DNA of 64,000 nucleotides from Bacillus sp. E(2018) (GCF_005503015.1 NZ_SCOL01000003.1:186001-250000); one strand, 5' to 3'. Shown: positions 40,731-50,166, counted from the stretch's first letter. The notes: generated by a model from the letters alone, not told the origin. Translations and numbers: made by a program.

Positions 40731-41786
40731 ATGAATATATTTTTAACTGGAGCAACTGGTTTTCTAGGTGGTCGCTTAATTCAAAATCTGGCGCGTGAAG
40801 GTCATACACTTTATGTGTTAGCGCGAAACTTACAAAAAGCTGAACAGCTTCTTCATAAGACAGCTGATTCAAACGGCGTTATTCATATTATTCAAGGGGA
40901 TATCACAGCTCCTCACTTAGGAATGACGAAGGAAGCGGAGCAAGAGCTTGCAGATAAAATGGATGTATTTTATCATATGGCTGCCCTTGTGAAATTTGAC
41001 TTGGACCTTAAAGATGAACTTTTTCAAATAAATTATACAGGTACTCAACATGCACTTCAGGCTGCAAAGAAAATGGGTGTATCGCATTTCTATTATGTAA
41101 GCACCGCTTATACTCTTGGCAAAAACGAATATGCCAAAGAAGAATTGCACAGTATGAACAATGCCTTTAACAATCCTTATGAAGAAAGCAAGTGTAAAGC
41201 AGAGCACTTATGTATGGAGTTTAAAGGTAGTTTTGACGTAAGTATCCTAAGACCTGCGATTATTATTGGTGACTCTAAAACAGGAGAAGCGGACTCTAAG
41301 TTTACGCTGTATGGTTTACTCCGAAGCCTTGAAGTCTTTAAGAAAAGGTTTCAGAGAAAAGGAATGGGAGATCGCGTGTTTCACTTATTGTGTGAAGAAG
41401 GCAGTACGCAGAATCTTGTTCCTGTCGATTATGTAGCAGATGTATTATCAGGTGTATTAAAAAAGGGAAGAGAAACGAAGATCTATCATATTACAAATAA
41501 CAATCCGCCACTTAGTGCAGATGTTTTTCAGATTATGAGGGAAAAAGCAGGACTCGAACTCTTTAAGCTTGCTCCTTATGATTATGAGCCTTCTTTAAAT
41601 GAAGAAGAAAAGCTTCTGAACAGCGTGATTGATGTTTATAAAAATTACTTGAACAGGAATATTACGTTTGATGACAGCAACACTCAACAAATGTTAGAAG
41701 AAATAAAAGCTTCACCCCTTCAGATGGACATGCCTATGATCAAACGAATCATTGAGGGATATCAGAACGCTTCTGTCCAAAAATAA
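40731..41786 (+). CDS. SDR family NAD(P)-dependent reductase (thioester-reductase/epimerase-like)
   Basis: 351 aa; extended short-chain dehydrogenase. Rossmann motif TGATGFLG at residues 6-13, catalytic YEESK (Tyr-x3-Lys) near 147, and RPAIIIGDSKTG after it, as in male-sterility/thioester-reductase-like NAD_binding_4 members. The substrate may be an acyl thioester or a sugar nucleotide; sequence does not decide. Single gene, ribosome site GGAAGGA. Confidence 0.8.
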   Translation: MNIFLTGATGFLGGRLIQNLAREGHTLYVLARNLQKAEQLLHKTADSNGVIHIIQGDITAPHLGMTKEAEQELADKMDVFYHMAALVKFDLDLKDELFQINYTGTQHALQAAKKMGVSHFYYVSTAYTLGKNEYAKEELHSMNNAFNNPYEESKCKAEHLCMEFKGSFDVSILRPAIIIGDSKTGEADSKFTLYGLLRSLEVFKKRFQRKGMGDRVFHLLCEEGSTQNLVPVDYVADVLSGVLKKGRETKIYHITNNNPPLSADVFQIMREKAGLELFKLAPYDYEPSLNEEEKLLNSVIDVYKNYLNRNITFDDSNTQQMLEEIKASPLQMDMPMIKRIIEGYQNASVQK

Positions 41787-41799
41787 AAATATGCATCTA

Positions 41800-41828
41800 T
41801 TTACATTTTATGCATATACTGCTATAGT
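41800..41828 (+). promoter_or_regulatory. Strong sigma-A promoter of a short transcript
   Basis: TTTACA at 41800-41805, 17-base spacer, TATAGT at 41823-41828; five of six bases match consensus in each box. Followed within 50 bases by a near-perfect ribosome site and the 25-codon ORF. Confidence 0.7.
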
Positions 41829-41876
41829 GAAGAAGTAAAGTAACTAATTTTAATGAAACCCAAGGAGGTATGTATC

Positions 41877-41954
41877 ATGAGACAACTTAATGGAATGACT
41901 TCAGAGAGTGTAATTTATGTACAGCCTATTGGGACAATGAAGAATCGCAAATAG
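41877..41954 (+). CDS. 25-aa peptide encoded in a structured short transcript
   Basis: ATG 41877 with CAAGGAGG six or seven bases upstream encodes MRQLNGMTSESVIYVQPIGT and ends MKNRK. Its last codons and stop form a hairpin (CGCAAATA-GTT-TATTTGCG, 41946-41964). A 9-base block inside it, TGTACAGCC (41918-41926), is complementary to GGCTGTACA (42003-42011) in the downstream terminator. Either a small protein gene or the leader of a regulatory RNA. Family unknown. Confidence 0.5.
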   Translation: MRQLNGMTSESVIYVQPIGTMKNRK

Positions 41955-41995
41955 TTTATTTGCGTATGTAATGTCTTCGCTTAAATTTGTCATTT

Positions 41996-42030
41996 AACCA
42001 TGGGCTGTACAACAGTGCCATGGTTTTTTA
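41996..42030 (+). terminator. Terminator 1 of the short transcript
   Basis: Perfect 8-base stem AACCATGG / CCATGGTT with a 14-base loop and T run. Loop and stem edge can alternatively pair with the 25-aa ORF. Confidence 0.8.
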
Positions 42031-42066
42031 TATGAAGAAGGGTATTTGTGTACCTTTCTTTCCGTA

Positions 42067-42105
42067 AAGAACCTAAGTATATCTTTAGGTTCTTTTTCTA
42101 TTTTG
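42067..42105 (+). terminator. Terminator 2 of the short transcript
   Basis: AAGAACCTAA / TTAGGTTCTT, ten pairs, with T-rich tail, 40 bases after terminator 1. Confidence 0.75.
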
Positions 42106-42150
42106 TAAACGCTAAAAGATTGTTGCTGTTAACTCTTGACACCTTTGAAA

Positions 42151-42278
42151 GTTGATTGGAGTGGAGGGTGCGAGACTCCTACGGGACAGGTGGGCAGGTG
42201 AGACACTTAAATGTGAACATTCGAATGTGGCTCACCGCCTGCCCCGTGGAAAGCGAGCAACCTGGAACGGAAATCAAC
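42151..42278. repeat. Interspersed GTTGATT element, copy D
   Basis: 128 bp, orientation as copy C, GTTGATTGGAGTGGAGGGTG ... GGAACGGAAATCAAC, no nested insert. It fills most of the gap upstream of the RsgA-like gene; the remaining gap shows no gene. Confidence 0.85.
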
Positions 42279-42351
42279 ACTTTCAAAAGCGACATAGTTT
42301 GCGAAAAAAAGACATTTATAAAATGACAACATTTATTCGGAGGGTATTACA

Positions 42352-43413
42352 TTGAATTTAAAATCACTAGGTTGGAATCAAACATTTGAAGAATCGTTTA
42401 AAACATATGAAAATCAAAATCTTGTTCCAGGAAGAATAAGTGTAGAGCATAAAGGACTTTATAGTGTTCTAACGGAGCAAGGTGAATTATTAGGTGAAGT
42501 TACAGGGAAGATTCGTTTTAATGCTGCGGGACGTCATGATTTCCCAGCAGTTGGAGATTGGGTAGCTGTTCAGGCTATCCCACAAGAAGGAAAAGCTTAC
42601 GTTCACGGAATCCTGCCGCGCAAAAGTAAGTTTTCTCGCAAAGCAGCCGGCTTAACAACAGATGAACAAATTGTTGCGACAAACGTAGATACGGTCTTTT
42701 TAGTAAATGCTTTAAATCAAGACTTTAATCTTCGCAGACTCGAGCGCTATCTGTTAATGGCTTGGGAAAGTGGTGCGACTCCCGTTATCGTTTTAAGCAA
42801 GGCGGATCTTTGTGATGATGTTCAAAAATTTGTAGATGAAGTGGAAACTATTGCGTTTGGAGTTCCAACATTTGCAGTTAGTGCAGAAACGGGTTCGGGT
42901 CTTGATGATCTGGCAGCTTATATATCAGAAGGAGAAACCGTTGCTCTATTAGGTTCCTCAGGTGTTGGAAAATCAACACTTGCAAACAAACTTTTTGGGT
43001 CAGAGGTATTGAAAACGAACGTTATTCGTGAAGAAGATGGAAAAGGAAAGCATACGACTACACATCGTGAACTTCTTGTACTTGACCGTGGTGGAATCTT
43101 AATCGATACTCCGGGAATGAGAGAACTTCAATTGTGGGAAGGCGACAATAGCTTAGGCCAAAGTTTTCAAGATGTTGAAGGGTATGCAGAGCAATGCCGT
43201 TTTCGAGATTGTACACATCAAAACGAACCAGGGTGCAAGGTGCAGGAAGCGATTGAAACAGGTGAGCTAAAGGAAGAACGCTATAACAGTTATGTAAAAC
43301 TTCAGCGTGAGTTAGCGTACTTTGCTCGTAAAGAGGATCAGAGATTAGCGAATGCTGAAAGAGCTAAATGGAAAAAACTCGCTGGTGACCGAACACGCGT
43401 TCATCGTAAATAA
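42352..43413 (+). CDS. RsgA-like ribosome-associated GTPase
   Basis: 353 aa; OB-fold N-domain (about 25-105), circularly permuted GTPase with G4 (LSKADLCDD) before G1 (LLGSSGVGKSTLANKL, near 205) and G3 (DTPGMREL), and the C-terminal zinc knuckle CRFRDCTHQNEPGC (CX5CXHX5C-like). RsgA acts in 30S subunit maturation. It is longer than standard RsgA (about 295 aa) and not next to the prkC/rpe genes where the housekeeping copy usually lies, so this is probably a second paralogue. TTG start at 42352 after CGGAGGG. Confidence 0.85.
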   Translation: MNLKSLGWNQTFEESFKTYENQNLVPGRISVEHKGLYSVLTEQGELLGEVTGKIRFNAAGRHDFPAVGDWVAVQAIPQEGKAYVHGILPRKSKFSRKAAGLTTDEQIVATNVDTVFLVNALNQDFNLRRLERYLLMAWESGATPVIVLSKADLCDDVQKFVDEVETIAFGVPTFAVSAETGSGLDDLAAYISEGETVALLGSSGVGKSTLANKLFGSEVLKTNVIREEDGKGKHTTTHRELLVLDRGGILIDTPGMRELQLWEGDNSLGQSFQDVEGYAEQCRFRDCTHQNEPGCKVQEAIETGELKEERYNSYVKLQRELAYFARKEDQRLANAERAKWKKLAGDRTRVHRK

Positions 43414-43422
43414 ATGAAATAG

Positions 43423-43457
43423 AAGAGGAATGGTATTCTGCCATTCCTCTTTTTTTT
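43423..43457 (+). terminator. Terminator of the RsgA-like gene
   Basis: AAGAGGAATGG / CCATTCCTCTT, eleven perfect pairs, then T run. Confidence 0.85.
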
Positions 43458-43548
43458 GGCTAATGAAATTTTTAATAGGCTAACTTCAAGTATAAAAAAG
43501 GATTTTCATAGGGAATCATCAAAATAAGAATAATGAGGAGGGATAAGA

Positions 43549-43950
43549 TTGGCACAAGTATTTACGATACAAACGCATCAAAGAGATGAGATGTATGAAA
43601 TTACGAGTACATTGGAGGCCTATCTGGAAGAACAGCGCGTAAACGATGGTGTGATGTACATATACTGTCCGCATACGACAGCAGGAATAACAATTAACGA
43701 GAATGCAGACCCAGATGTTGTTCATGATATGCTTATGCGCTTGGACGAGGTCTATCCGTGGGAACACCCAAAGTATCGTCATGCTGAAGGAAACTCAGCT
43801 TCCCATCTTAAAGCAAGTACCGTTGGTTCTTCGCAAGTGGTGTTTATTCAGAACGGTAAGCTTCTCTTAGGAACTTGGCAAGGTGTTTATTTTTGTGAGT
43901 TTGATGGTCCACGAACACGAAAGTACCATGTGAAAATTTTGAACAAATAA
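43549..43950 (+). CDS. YjbQ family protein (UPF0047)
   Basis: 133 aa, conserved single-domain family found in all domains of life; conserved [16 protein letters not shown] near residue 41, [13 protein letters not shown] near 77 and [15 protein letters not shown] near 107. Weak thiamine-phosphate synthase activity has been reported for some members; true role open. TTG start after GAGGAGGG. Confidence 0.85.
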   Translation: MAQVFTIQTHQRDEMYEITSTLEAYLEEQRVNDGVMYIYCPHTTAGITINENADPDVVHDMLMRLDEVYPWEHPKYRHAEGNSASHLKASTVGSSQVVFIQNGKLLLGTWQGVYFCEFDGPRTRKYHVKILNK

Positions 43951-43961
43951 ATATACTTATC

Positions 43962-43996
43962 AAAGATTCACTGGTTGAAAACAGTGAGTCTTTTTT
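43962..43996 (+). terminator. Terminator of the yjbQ-like gene
   Basis: AAAGATTCACTG / CAGTGAGTCTTT with one wobble, then T run. The following gap to 44181 is A/T-rich with no clear operator. Confidence 0.8.
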
Positions 43997-44181
43997 AATT
44001 TCCTACTAAAGTTCTAGAACGGCGAATAGAAAAGAAATATGTTGAATAATAGGGAAAACTTTTAAATTTAACATAAAAATTCTATTTTTCCAAAAATTTA
44101 GTTGTCTAATCCCTTTTCTTCATGTACTATTTTTTTAAATAGTGGAAATTATCATAATATTCAAAACAAGGGGGATTTTAG

Positions 44182-45381
44182 GTGGGGATTAAGAGAGGGT
44201 TAAAAGTATTAGCGGTTTCTGCATTATCACTAGGACTTTTGGCAGGCTGTAATTCTTCTGGCGGTTCAGAAGGCAGCAATGGAGGGGGCGGAAGCGGGAA
44301 GGTAATTAAAATCGCAACGCAAACTCCTTTGTCGGGTGGTAGTGCAACTCTTGGTGAATCCATTAAGCTTGGCGCGCAACTGGCGTTGGAAGAAAACAAG
44401 AAGAAGTTTGAAGACTTAGGGTACAAGCTTCAGCTTCAGCCGTATGATGATCAAGCAGATCCTAAAAAAGGTGTAGCAAACGCTCAGCTGATTGGTTCAG
44501 ATAAATCAATCCTTGGGGTTGTGGGCCACTTGAATTCAGGCGTATCCATCCCGTCATCTGAAGTTTATGAAAAATATAAAGTGCCGATGGTTTCTCCTGC
44601 AAATACTGCGACAGAGGTAACGGATCGCGGACTTAAAACAGTGAACCGTATCGTAGCACGTGATGATTTCCAGGGTCCTGCAGGTGCAGACTTTGCAATC
44701 AATAAATTAGGAGCAAAGAAAATCTTTGTTATCCAAGATAAAACAGCATACGGAACAGGTCTTGCAGATGCGTTTAAGAAGGCAGCTGAAGAGGCTGGAG
44801 CAGAAATTCTTGGTTACGAAGGAATTACAGTTGGTGAGAAAGACTTTAACGGTGTACTTACACAAGTGTTATCAAAGAAACCTGATTTAGTATTCTTTGG
44901 CGGATTATATACAGAAGGTGGCCAGTTGATCAGACAAGCTCGTGACAAAGGAATTAAGATTCCATTCATGGGCGGAGACGGAATGGACTCGTCTACTCTA
45001 GTTGAGATCGCAGGCGATTCTGTAAAAGACGTTTATTATACTTCTGTAGCAGCTGATGCAAGCAAATCAACAGAAGGTAAAGATTTCTCTTCTAAATACA
45101 AAGAGAAGTTCAACAAAAATGTAGAGTCTTATTCAGCTTATGGCTATGATTCTATGAGCGTTCTATTAAAAGGACTTGAAGCAGCGATCGAAGGAAGTGA
45201 TGGAGACCTTCCTGCACGTGAAAAAGTAGCAGAAGAAATCCGTAAGATTCAAGACTTCCAAGGTGTTGTAACAAAAGTAGGTTTTGATGATATCGGTGAC
45301 AACAAGTTTGCAAAAGTCTACATCTACAAGTTCAGTGAAGCTAAATATCCAGGCTTACAAGAAGGCGAAATCAGTAAGTAA
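44182..45381 (+). CDS. livJ: Branched-chain amino acid ABC transporter, substrate-binding lipoprotein
   Basis: 399 aa. Lipoprotein signal with LLAGC, Cys at about residue 23, then a Gly/Ser linker. Periplasmic-binding-protein type I fold of the Leu/Ile/Val family (PLSGGSATLGESIKLGAQLA; VGHLNSGVSIP; YEKYKVPMVSPANT). GTG start after AGGGGGA. Heads livJHMGF; ligand taken as Leu/Ile/Val from family and operon. Confidence 0.88.
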   Translation: MGIKRGLKVLAVSALSLGLLAGCNSSGGSEGSNGGGGSGKVIKIATQTPLSGGSATLGESIKLGAQLALEENKKKFEDLGYKLQLQPYDDQADPKKGVANAQLIGSDKSILGVVGHLNSGVSIPSSEVYEKYKVPMVSPANTATEVTDRGLKTVNRIVARDDFQGPAGADFAINKLGAKKIFVIQDKTAYGTGLADAFKKAAEEAGAEILGYEGITVGEKDFNGVLTQVLSKKPDLVFFGGLYTEGGQLIRQARDKGIKIPFMGGDGMDSSTLVEIAGDSVKDVYYTSVAADASKSTEGKDFSSKYKEKFNKNVESYSAYGYDSMSVLLKGLEAAIEGSDGDLPAREKVAEEIRKIQDFQGVVTKVGFDDIGDNKFAKVYIYKFSEAKYPGLQEGEISK

Positions 45382-45393
45382 ACTTATGTTTAC

Positions 45394-45436
45394 AAGAGAG
45401 GGAATGACCCCAACGGCCATGTCCCTCTTCTTTTTT
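45394..45436 (+). terminator. Hairpin between livJ and livH
   Basis: AAGAGAGGGA pairs with TCCCTCTT across an 18-base loop, T-rich tail. Probably a partial terminator that makes more binding protein than permease. Confidence 0.65.
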
Positions 45437-45470
45437 ACATACTCCCCAGACGTGAAAGAGAGGAATATTT

Positions 45471-46457
45471 ATGTTAGCTGAAATTTTACAAAGTCTGCCT
45501 CAAGTACTCGTAGATGGAATTGCTCTTGGTGCGATATACGCCGTTATTGCACTCGGTTATACGATGGTTTATGGAATATTAGAGCTCATTAATTTCGCCC
45601 ACGGTGAAATTTTTATGACTGGAGCTTTTATCGGAGTTGCGATGCTGATTCTCATGACAGGAATGGGCTGGTTGGCGGCAATGCCTGCTATTCTTGCTCT
45701 GATCCTTGTTTTAGTGGTTACGTCGATTCTAACCGGTTTCATGGGTGTTGGAATAGAGCGTATGGCATACAGACCGCTCCGAAATTCACCTAAACTAATC
45801 ACGCTGATCTCGGCGATCGGTGTATCGTTCTTGCTGCAGGATCTCGTTCGTTTTATTACAGAATACAAAAGAGGAAATTATATCTTAACAGGTCCATCCA
45901 TGTTTAATGAGCAATTTTCCATTAAATTTTCTAGCATCTCCTCTTCGTTCAGTGATGCTTTCTTTAAAACTTCTACATTGATTTTGATCATTGCAGTAGT
46001 GATCATGATGATCGGACTGGATTTCTTCGTTAATAAGACGAAGTGGGGCATGGCGATGAGAGCAGTAGCTCAAGATCGTGAAACAGCTTCACTTATGTCG
46101 ATCAATGTAAACAGAGTGATCTCGTTGACCTTTTTCATCGGATCAGCTCTAGGTGGAGCAACGGGTGTACTGTTTGCTGTGCAATACGGAACAATCGATC
46201 CGTATATCGGATTTATCCTAGGTTTAAAAGCATTTACAGCTGCTGTTCTTGGAGGTATCGGGAATATCCGTGGTGCTATGGCAGGTGGACTCATGTTAGG
46301 GATTCTAGAGATGTTTGCAGCTGCCAATCTCCAGCTGTTAACGGGTGGGATCTTCGGCGCAGAGTATAAAGACGTATTTGCGTTCGCCATTCTAATTGTC
46401 GTATTAATTTTCAAACCAGAAGGACTGTTTGGCAAAGCAGTTACTGAGAAAGTGTAG
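45471..46457 (+). CDS. livH: Branched-chain amino acid ABC transporter permease LivH
   Basis: 328-aa inner permease with about eight helices; family features ALGYTMVYGILELINFAHGE near residue 26 and the cytoplasmic coupling motif with GGIGNIRGAMAGG near 262. 89 bases after livJ. Confidence 0.92.
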   Translation: MLAEILQSLPQVLVDGIALGAIYAVIALGYTMVYGILELINFAHGEIFMTGAFIGVAMLILMTGMGWLAAMPAILALILVLVVTSILTGFMGVGIERMAYRPLRNSPKLITLISAIGVSFLLQDLVRFITEYKRGNYILTGPSMFNEQFSIKFSSISSSFSDAFFKTSTLILIIAVVIMMIGLDFFVNKTKWGMAMRAVAQDRETASLMSINVNRVISLTFFIGSALGGATGVLFAVQYGTIDPYIGFILGLKAFTAAVLGGIGNIRGAMAGGLMLGILEMFAAANLQLLTGGIFGAEYKDVFAFAILIVVLIFKPEGLFGKAVTEKV

Positions 46458-46467
46458 GTGAAGAGCG

Positions 46468-47757
46468 ATGAATAAGCTGACAAGTAAACTAAAAGGCAAC
46501 AAGCTGGCCCAAATTATTCTGCTCGTCCTTTATGTACTGATTACCTCGTTGAGCCTATATCTTGCTCAGGCATCTGTAACCGCTTTTCTGTTGCTGTTGT
46601 TCTCATTATTGCTTCTGTACTATACAGAGTTGCCAGACCGGCTAAAATGGTTGATCGCAGGGGTCGTCCTTATCGGCGTAATCCCTTTTGTATCAAGCAC
46701 CGGACCAGGTTATCAATCTTACATGGAAGTCGCTACAGTTGTTGGTATCTATGTAGCGATGGCATTGGGGTTAAATATTGTTGTTGGTTTAGCAGGTTTA
46801 CTAGACCTCGGGTTCGTAGCTTTCTTTGCAATTGGGGCATATACGTATGGAATCTTTGCAACAGGACAAGCTGCTAACTTTATGCCATTCGGAACGTTCC
46901 CTTTATCGGGTGAGAGCTTTTGGATCTTTATTTTAATCGGATGCTTTGTAGCTGCACTTTTTGGTGTTTTATTAGGTATTCCTGTACTTCGTGTAAAAGG
47001 AGACTACTTAGCGATCGTTACGCTTGGTTTCGGTGAGATCATTAGAATTGTATTTAATAACCTTGATAAGCCGGTGAACATTACGAATGGAGCAATGGGA
47101 CTAGCTTCTGTTAAACCTCCAGAGATCTTCGGTTATCAGTTTGTTTATCCGAATCAATTCTATTTTATTGTTCTTGCTATCTTGTTTCTTGTCATTCTGG
47201 CCGTTAGAAGATTTGAGTTCTCAAAAATCGGCCGATCTTGGAAAGCCGTTAGAGAAAACGAGATTGCAGCACAATCGATGGGTATCCACCTTGTGCGTAC
47301 GAAGCTTTTAGCATTTGCCATCGGAGCTTCTTTTTCAGGAATGATGGGAGTTGTCTTTGCAGCGAAACAAACATTCGTTGATCCGACGAGTTTTACGTTA
47401 CTAGAGTCTATCACCATCCTTGTAATGGTTATCTTAGGAGGGATGGGTAGTGTGCCAGGTGTAATCCTTGGTGCAGCAGTGATTACCATTCTAAATCTAC
47501 AAGTACTTACAGAGGTTACAAATTACTTAAATCAATTGAGTCTTGATGGTGTGATTAGCTTTCCAGAAGCACTTGCTCCAGCAAAAATGCAACGATTTAT
47601 CTTTGGAGCAATTTTAATCATCTTTGCCATCTATCGCCCTCAAGGGTTGATACCATCTAAAAATCCTGTGTTTGATGAAGAGTCTCTTAAAGAGGGATCT
47701 AAGAAACACAGAAAAGAACAGATTACGGTTGAACCTGACAAAGGATTTCAGGCATAG
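46468..47757 (+). CDS. livM: Branched-chain amino acid ABC transporter permease LivM
   Basis: 429-aa second permease, about ten helices; ALGLNIVVGLAGLLDLGFVA near residue 100 and ILGGMGSVPGVILGA near 320 are typical. Charged C-terminal tail. 10 bases after livH. Confidence 0.92.
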   Translation: MNKLTSKLKGNKLAQIILLVLYVLITSLSLYLAQASVTAFLLLLFSLLLLYYTELPDRLKWLIAGVVLIGVIPFVSSTGPGYQSYMEVATVVGIYVAMALGLNIVVGLAGLLDLGFVAFFAIGAYTYGIFATGQAANFMPFGTFPLSGESFWIFILIGCFVAALFGVLLGIPVLRVKGDYLAIVTLGFGEIIRIVFNNLDKPVNITNGAMGLASVKPPEIFGYQFVYPNQFYFIVLAILFLVILAVRRFEFSKIGRSWKAVRENEIAAQSMGIHLVRTKLLAFAIGASFSGMMGVVFAAKQTFVDPTSFTLLESITILVMVILGGMGSVPGVILGAAVITILNLQVLTEVTNYLNQLSLDGVISFPEALAPAKMQRFIFGAILIIFAIYRPQGLIPSKNPVFDEESLKEGSKKHRKEQITVEPDKGFQA

Positions 47758-47771
47758 GAGGCGGTATAAAG

Positions 47772-48548
47772 ATGTCGATTTTAACAGTTAGTAATCTTAC
47801 GAAACAGTTTGGCGGACTTGTTGCCGTAAATTCAGTTGATATGACAGTGGAAAAAGGTTCAATAACAGCTGTAATCGGACCGAACGGAGCAGGTAAGACT
47901 ACCTTTTTTAACTTAATCACAGGGGTATACCAGCCGGACAATGGAAATGTGCAACTCGGATCAACTTCTTTAGTTGGGCTGAAGCCACACGAGATTTCCC
48001 GGCACGGAATTGCTCGTACGTTCCAGAACATCCGTCTTTTTTCAAATATTACCGTTCTAGAAAATGTAATGGTAGGTTTGCATAAACAGTTGAAAGCGGG
48101 AATCGTTGGTACTTTGTTTCAAACAAAAAAGGTAAGAGAAGAAGAACAGCTAGCAAAAGAAGAAGCTTACCACTGGCTTGAATACGTTGGTCTTGCTAAG
48201 CATCTGAACGAAGATGCTCAGAACCTATCTTATGGAGCTCAGCGCAGGCTTGAGATCGCGCGTGCACTGGCTACGAAACCTAAACTCTTGCTGTTAGATG
48301 AACCAGCAGCAGGGATGAATCCGAGAGAAACGCGTGAGTTAACGGAGTTTATCCATCGAATGAGAGAGGACTTGGATGTAACGATCGTATTAATCGAACA
48401 TGATATGAAGCTAGTCATGGAGATATCTGAACAGATCTTTGTATTGGATCATGGCGAAAAGATCGCTGAAGGAAAGCCTGCTGAAATCCGTAATGATGTA
48501 AAAGTGATTGAAGCTTATCTTGGAAAAAGTGCCGTAACACCAGCGTAA
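47772..48548 (+). CDS. livG: Branched-chain amino acid ABC transporter ATPase LivG
   Basis: 258 aa. Walker A GPNGAGKTTFF near residue 36, signature LSYGAQRRLEIARAL (a normal LivG variant), Walker B LLLLDEPAAGMNP, and the family-specific GIARTFQNIRLF. GAGGCGG ribosome site. Confidence 0.93.
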   Translation: MSILTVSNLTKQFGGLVAVNSVDMTVEKGSITAVIGPNGAGKTTFFNLITGVYQPDNGNVQLGSTSLVGLKPHEISRHGIARTFQNIRLFSNITVLENVMVGLHKQLKAGIVGTLFQTKKVREEEQLAKEEAYHWLEYVGLAKHLNEDAQNLSYGAQRRLEIARALATKPKLLLLDEPAAGMNPRETRELTEFIHRMREDLDVTIVLIEHDMKLVMEISEQIFVLDHGEKIAEGKPAEIRNDVKVIEAYLGKSAVTPA

Positions 48549-48559
48549 GGAGGAGAACG

Positions 48560-49267
48560 ATGAGTATTCTGCAATTAAATGATATTAACACATATTACGG
48601 TGGTATCCATGCGCTAAAAGGTATTAGTATTTCTGTAGAAAAAGGGGAAATCGTTACATTAATCGGATCGAACGGTGCAGGGAAATCTACGACTTTAAAA
48701 ACGATCAGTGGACAGGTTCTGCCGAAAACAGGTTCTGTTATCTACGAAGGAAAAGATATTTCAAAACAACCTGCTCATATTACTGCTCAAACGGGTATTG
48801 CACACGTTCCTGAAGGAAGAAGAATTTTTCCTAGACTAACGGTAAAAGAAAACTTAGAGATGGGTGCTTTTATCGTGAAGGATAAAAAGGTTATCAAGGA
48901 ACGTATGGAACAGGTCTTCGACTATTTTCCAAGGTTAAGAGAACGCTTAACCCAAAAAGGGGGGACAATGAGTGGCGGTGAGCAGCAGATGCTCGCCATG
49001 GGTCGGGCACTGATGTCAATGCCACGTCTCTTGTTGCTTGATGAACCTTCAATGGGATTAGCCCCTGTAATCGTAGAACAGATTTTCGATATTATTAGTG
49101 ATCTCAATAAAGAAGGAATGACGATCCTTCTAGTTGAACAAAACGCGTTTCAGGCTCTTCAGATCGCAAATCGAGGGTATGTGCTTCAGACTGGAGAGAT
49201 CGTGATGGCTGGTCAAGGGAATGAGCTCATTACAAATGAGTCCGTTCGAGAAGCTTATCTGGCTTAA
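48560..49267 (+). CDS. livF: Branched-chain amino acid ABC transporter ATPase LivF
   Basis: 235 aa. Walker A GSNGAGKSTTL near residue 36, HVPEGRRIFPRLTV, signature MSGGEQQMLAMGRAL and Walker B LLLLDEPSMGLAP. Last gene of the operon, 11 bases after livG. Confidence 0.93.
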   Translation: MSILQLNDINTYYGGIHALKGISISVEKGEIVTLIGSNGAGKSTTLKTISGQVLPKTGSVIYEGKDISKQPAHITAQTGIAHVPEGRRIFPRLTVKENLEMGAFIVKDKKVIKERMEQVFDYFPRLRERLTQKGGTMSGGEQQMLAMGRALMSMPRLLLLDEPSMGLAPVIVEQIFDIISDLNKEGMTILLVEQNAFQALQIANRGYVLQTGEIVMAGQGNELITNESVREAYLA

Positions 49268-49296
49268 CGTTGTATTCTTTGTTGCTTAAGTAAGTA

Positions 49297-49424
49297 GTTG
49301 ATTTCCGTTCCAGGTGCTCGCTTTCCGCGGGGCAGGCGGTGAGCCACATTTGTACGTTTCACTCTTAAGTGTCTCACCTGCCCACCTGTCCCGCAGGAGT
49401 CTCACACCTTCTACTCCAATCAAC
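49297..49424. repeat. Interspersed GTTGATT element, copy E
   Basis: 128 bp, orientation as copy A, GTTGATTTCCGTTCCAGGTG ... CTCCAATCAAC. It shares with copy D the inner arms CAGGCGGTGAGCC and GTCTCACCTGCCC. After it, up to the terminator near 49591, nothing recognisable. Confidence 0.85.
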
Positions 49425-49590
49425 TTGTCAGGGAAGAGAATCAAGATACCGAAAAGCATCAAACTTTGTTTGTAAGGATTCTGAAGAATATCGTTTATGA
49501 TGCATGCATTCCGCGGGGCGTTCAGCTTATTAAACACTGCATGCTAAAAGTCGTTTCTGACATTAAACAGCATAGTTTACAGAACCAATG

Positions 49591-49625
49591 AAACCGGGTT
49601 TGGTAAAAGCTCGGTTTTCTTTTTG
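49591..49625 (+). terminator. Terminator, probably of the liv operon
   Basis: AAACCGGG / CTCGGTTT with one wobble and T-rich tail, about 320 bases after livF and beyond repeat E. Confidence 0.6.
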
Positions 49626-49695
49626 TGTATATTTACTCTTTATTATTGGGTGAAATTGTTATACCTTTAAAAGGAAGACGAAAGGGGTATGATTC

Positions 49696-50166
49696 ATGAT
49701 TAAAGTACTCTTTGTATGCTTAGGAAACATATGTCGATCTCCTATGGCGGAGGCGATTTTTCGAGATCTTGTAAAACGAGAAGGATTATCGGAGATCATA
49801 TCCATTGATTCTGCTGGAACAGGAAACTGGCATGCAGGAGAACCGCCTCATGAGGGAACTAGAAATATTTTGAAAGAAAACCGAATTTCTTATGAAGGTC
49901 AGAAAGCGCGTCAGGTTAAGACAAAAGATTTAACAGATTACGATTACATTATCGGAATGGACGCTGAGAATATTGGCAACATGCATAGGATGGCAGGACA
50001 AACCAGAACAGGTATGATTGCAAGACTAATGGACTTTGTACCTGATGTTGAAAAAGAGGATGTTCCTGATCCGTACTTTACTGGTAATTTTCAAGAAGTA
50101 TATGAGCTTGTAACAATCGGCTGTGAGAGACTCTTAATAGAAATAAAAAATAGAGAATCGTTATAA
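49696..50166 (+). CDS. Low molecular weight protein-tyrosine phosphatase (YfkJ-like)
   Basis: 156 aa, cytosolic. Catalytic loop C-x5-R at residues 8-14 (CLGNICRS) and the acid Asp in VPDPYF near 131. Corresponds to B. subtilis YfkJ/PtpB group and several further yfk homologues follow downstream, so the neighbourhood supports it. 15 bases before the GNAT gene. Confidence 0.88.
   Translation: MIKVLFVCLGNICRSPMAEAIFRDLVKREGLSEIISIDSAGTGNWHAGEPPHEGTRNILKENRISYEGQKARQVKTKDLTDYDYIIGMDAENIGNMHRMAGQTRTGMIARLMDFVPDVEKEDVPDPYFTGNFQEVYELVTIGCERLLIEIKNRESL

Noticed and set aside
44041..44181. CodY box before livJ
   Set aside because: The region is A/T-rich and gives only poor partial matches to AATTTTCWGAAAATT; not supported by eye.
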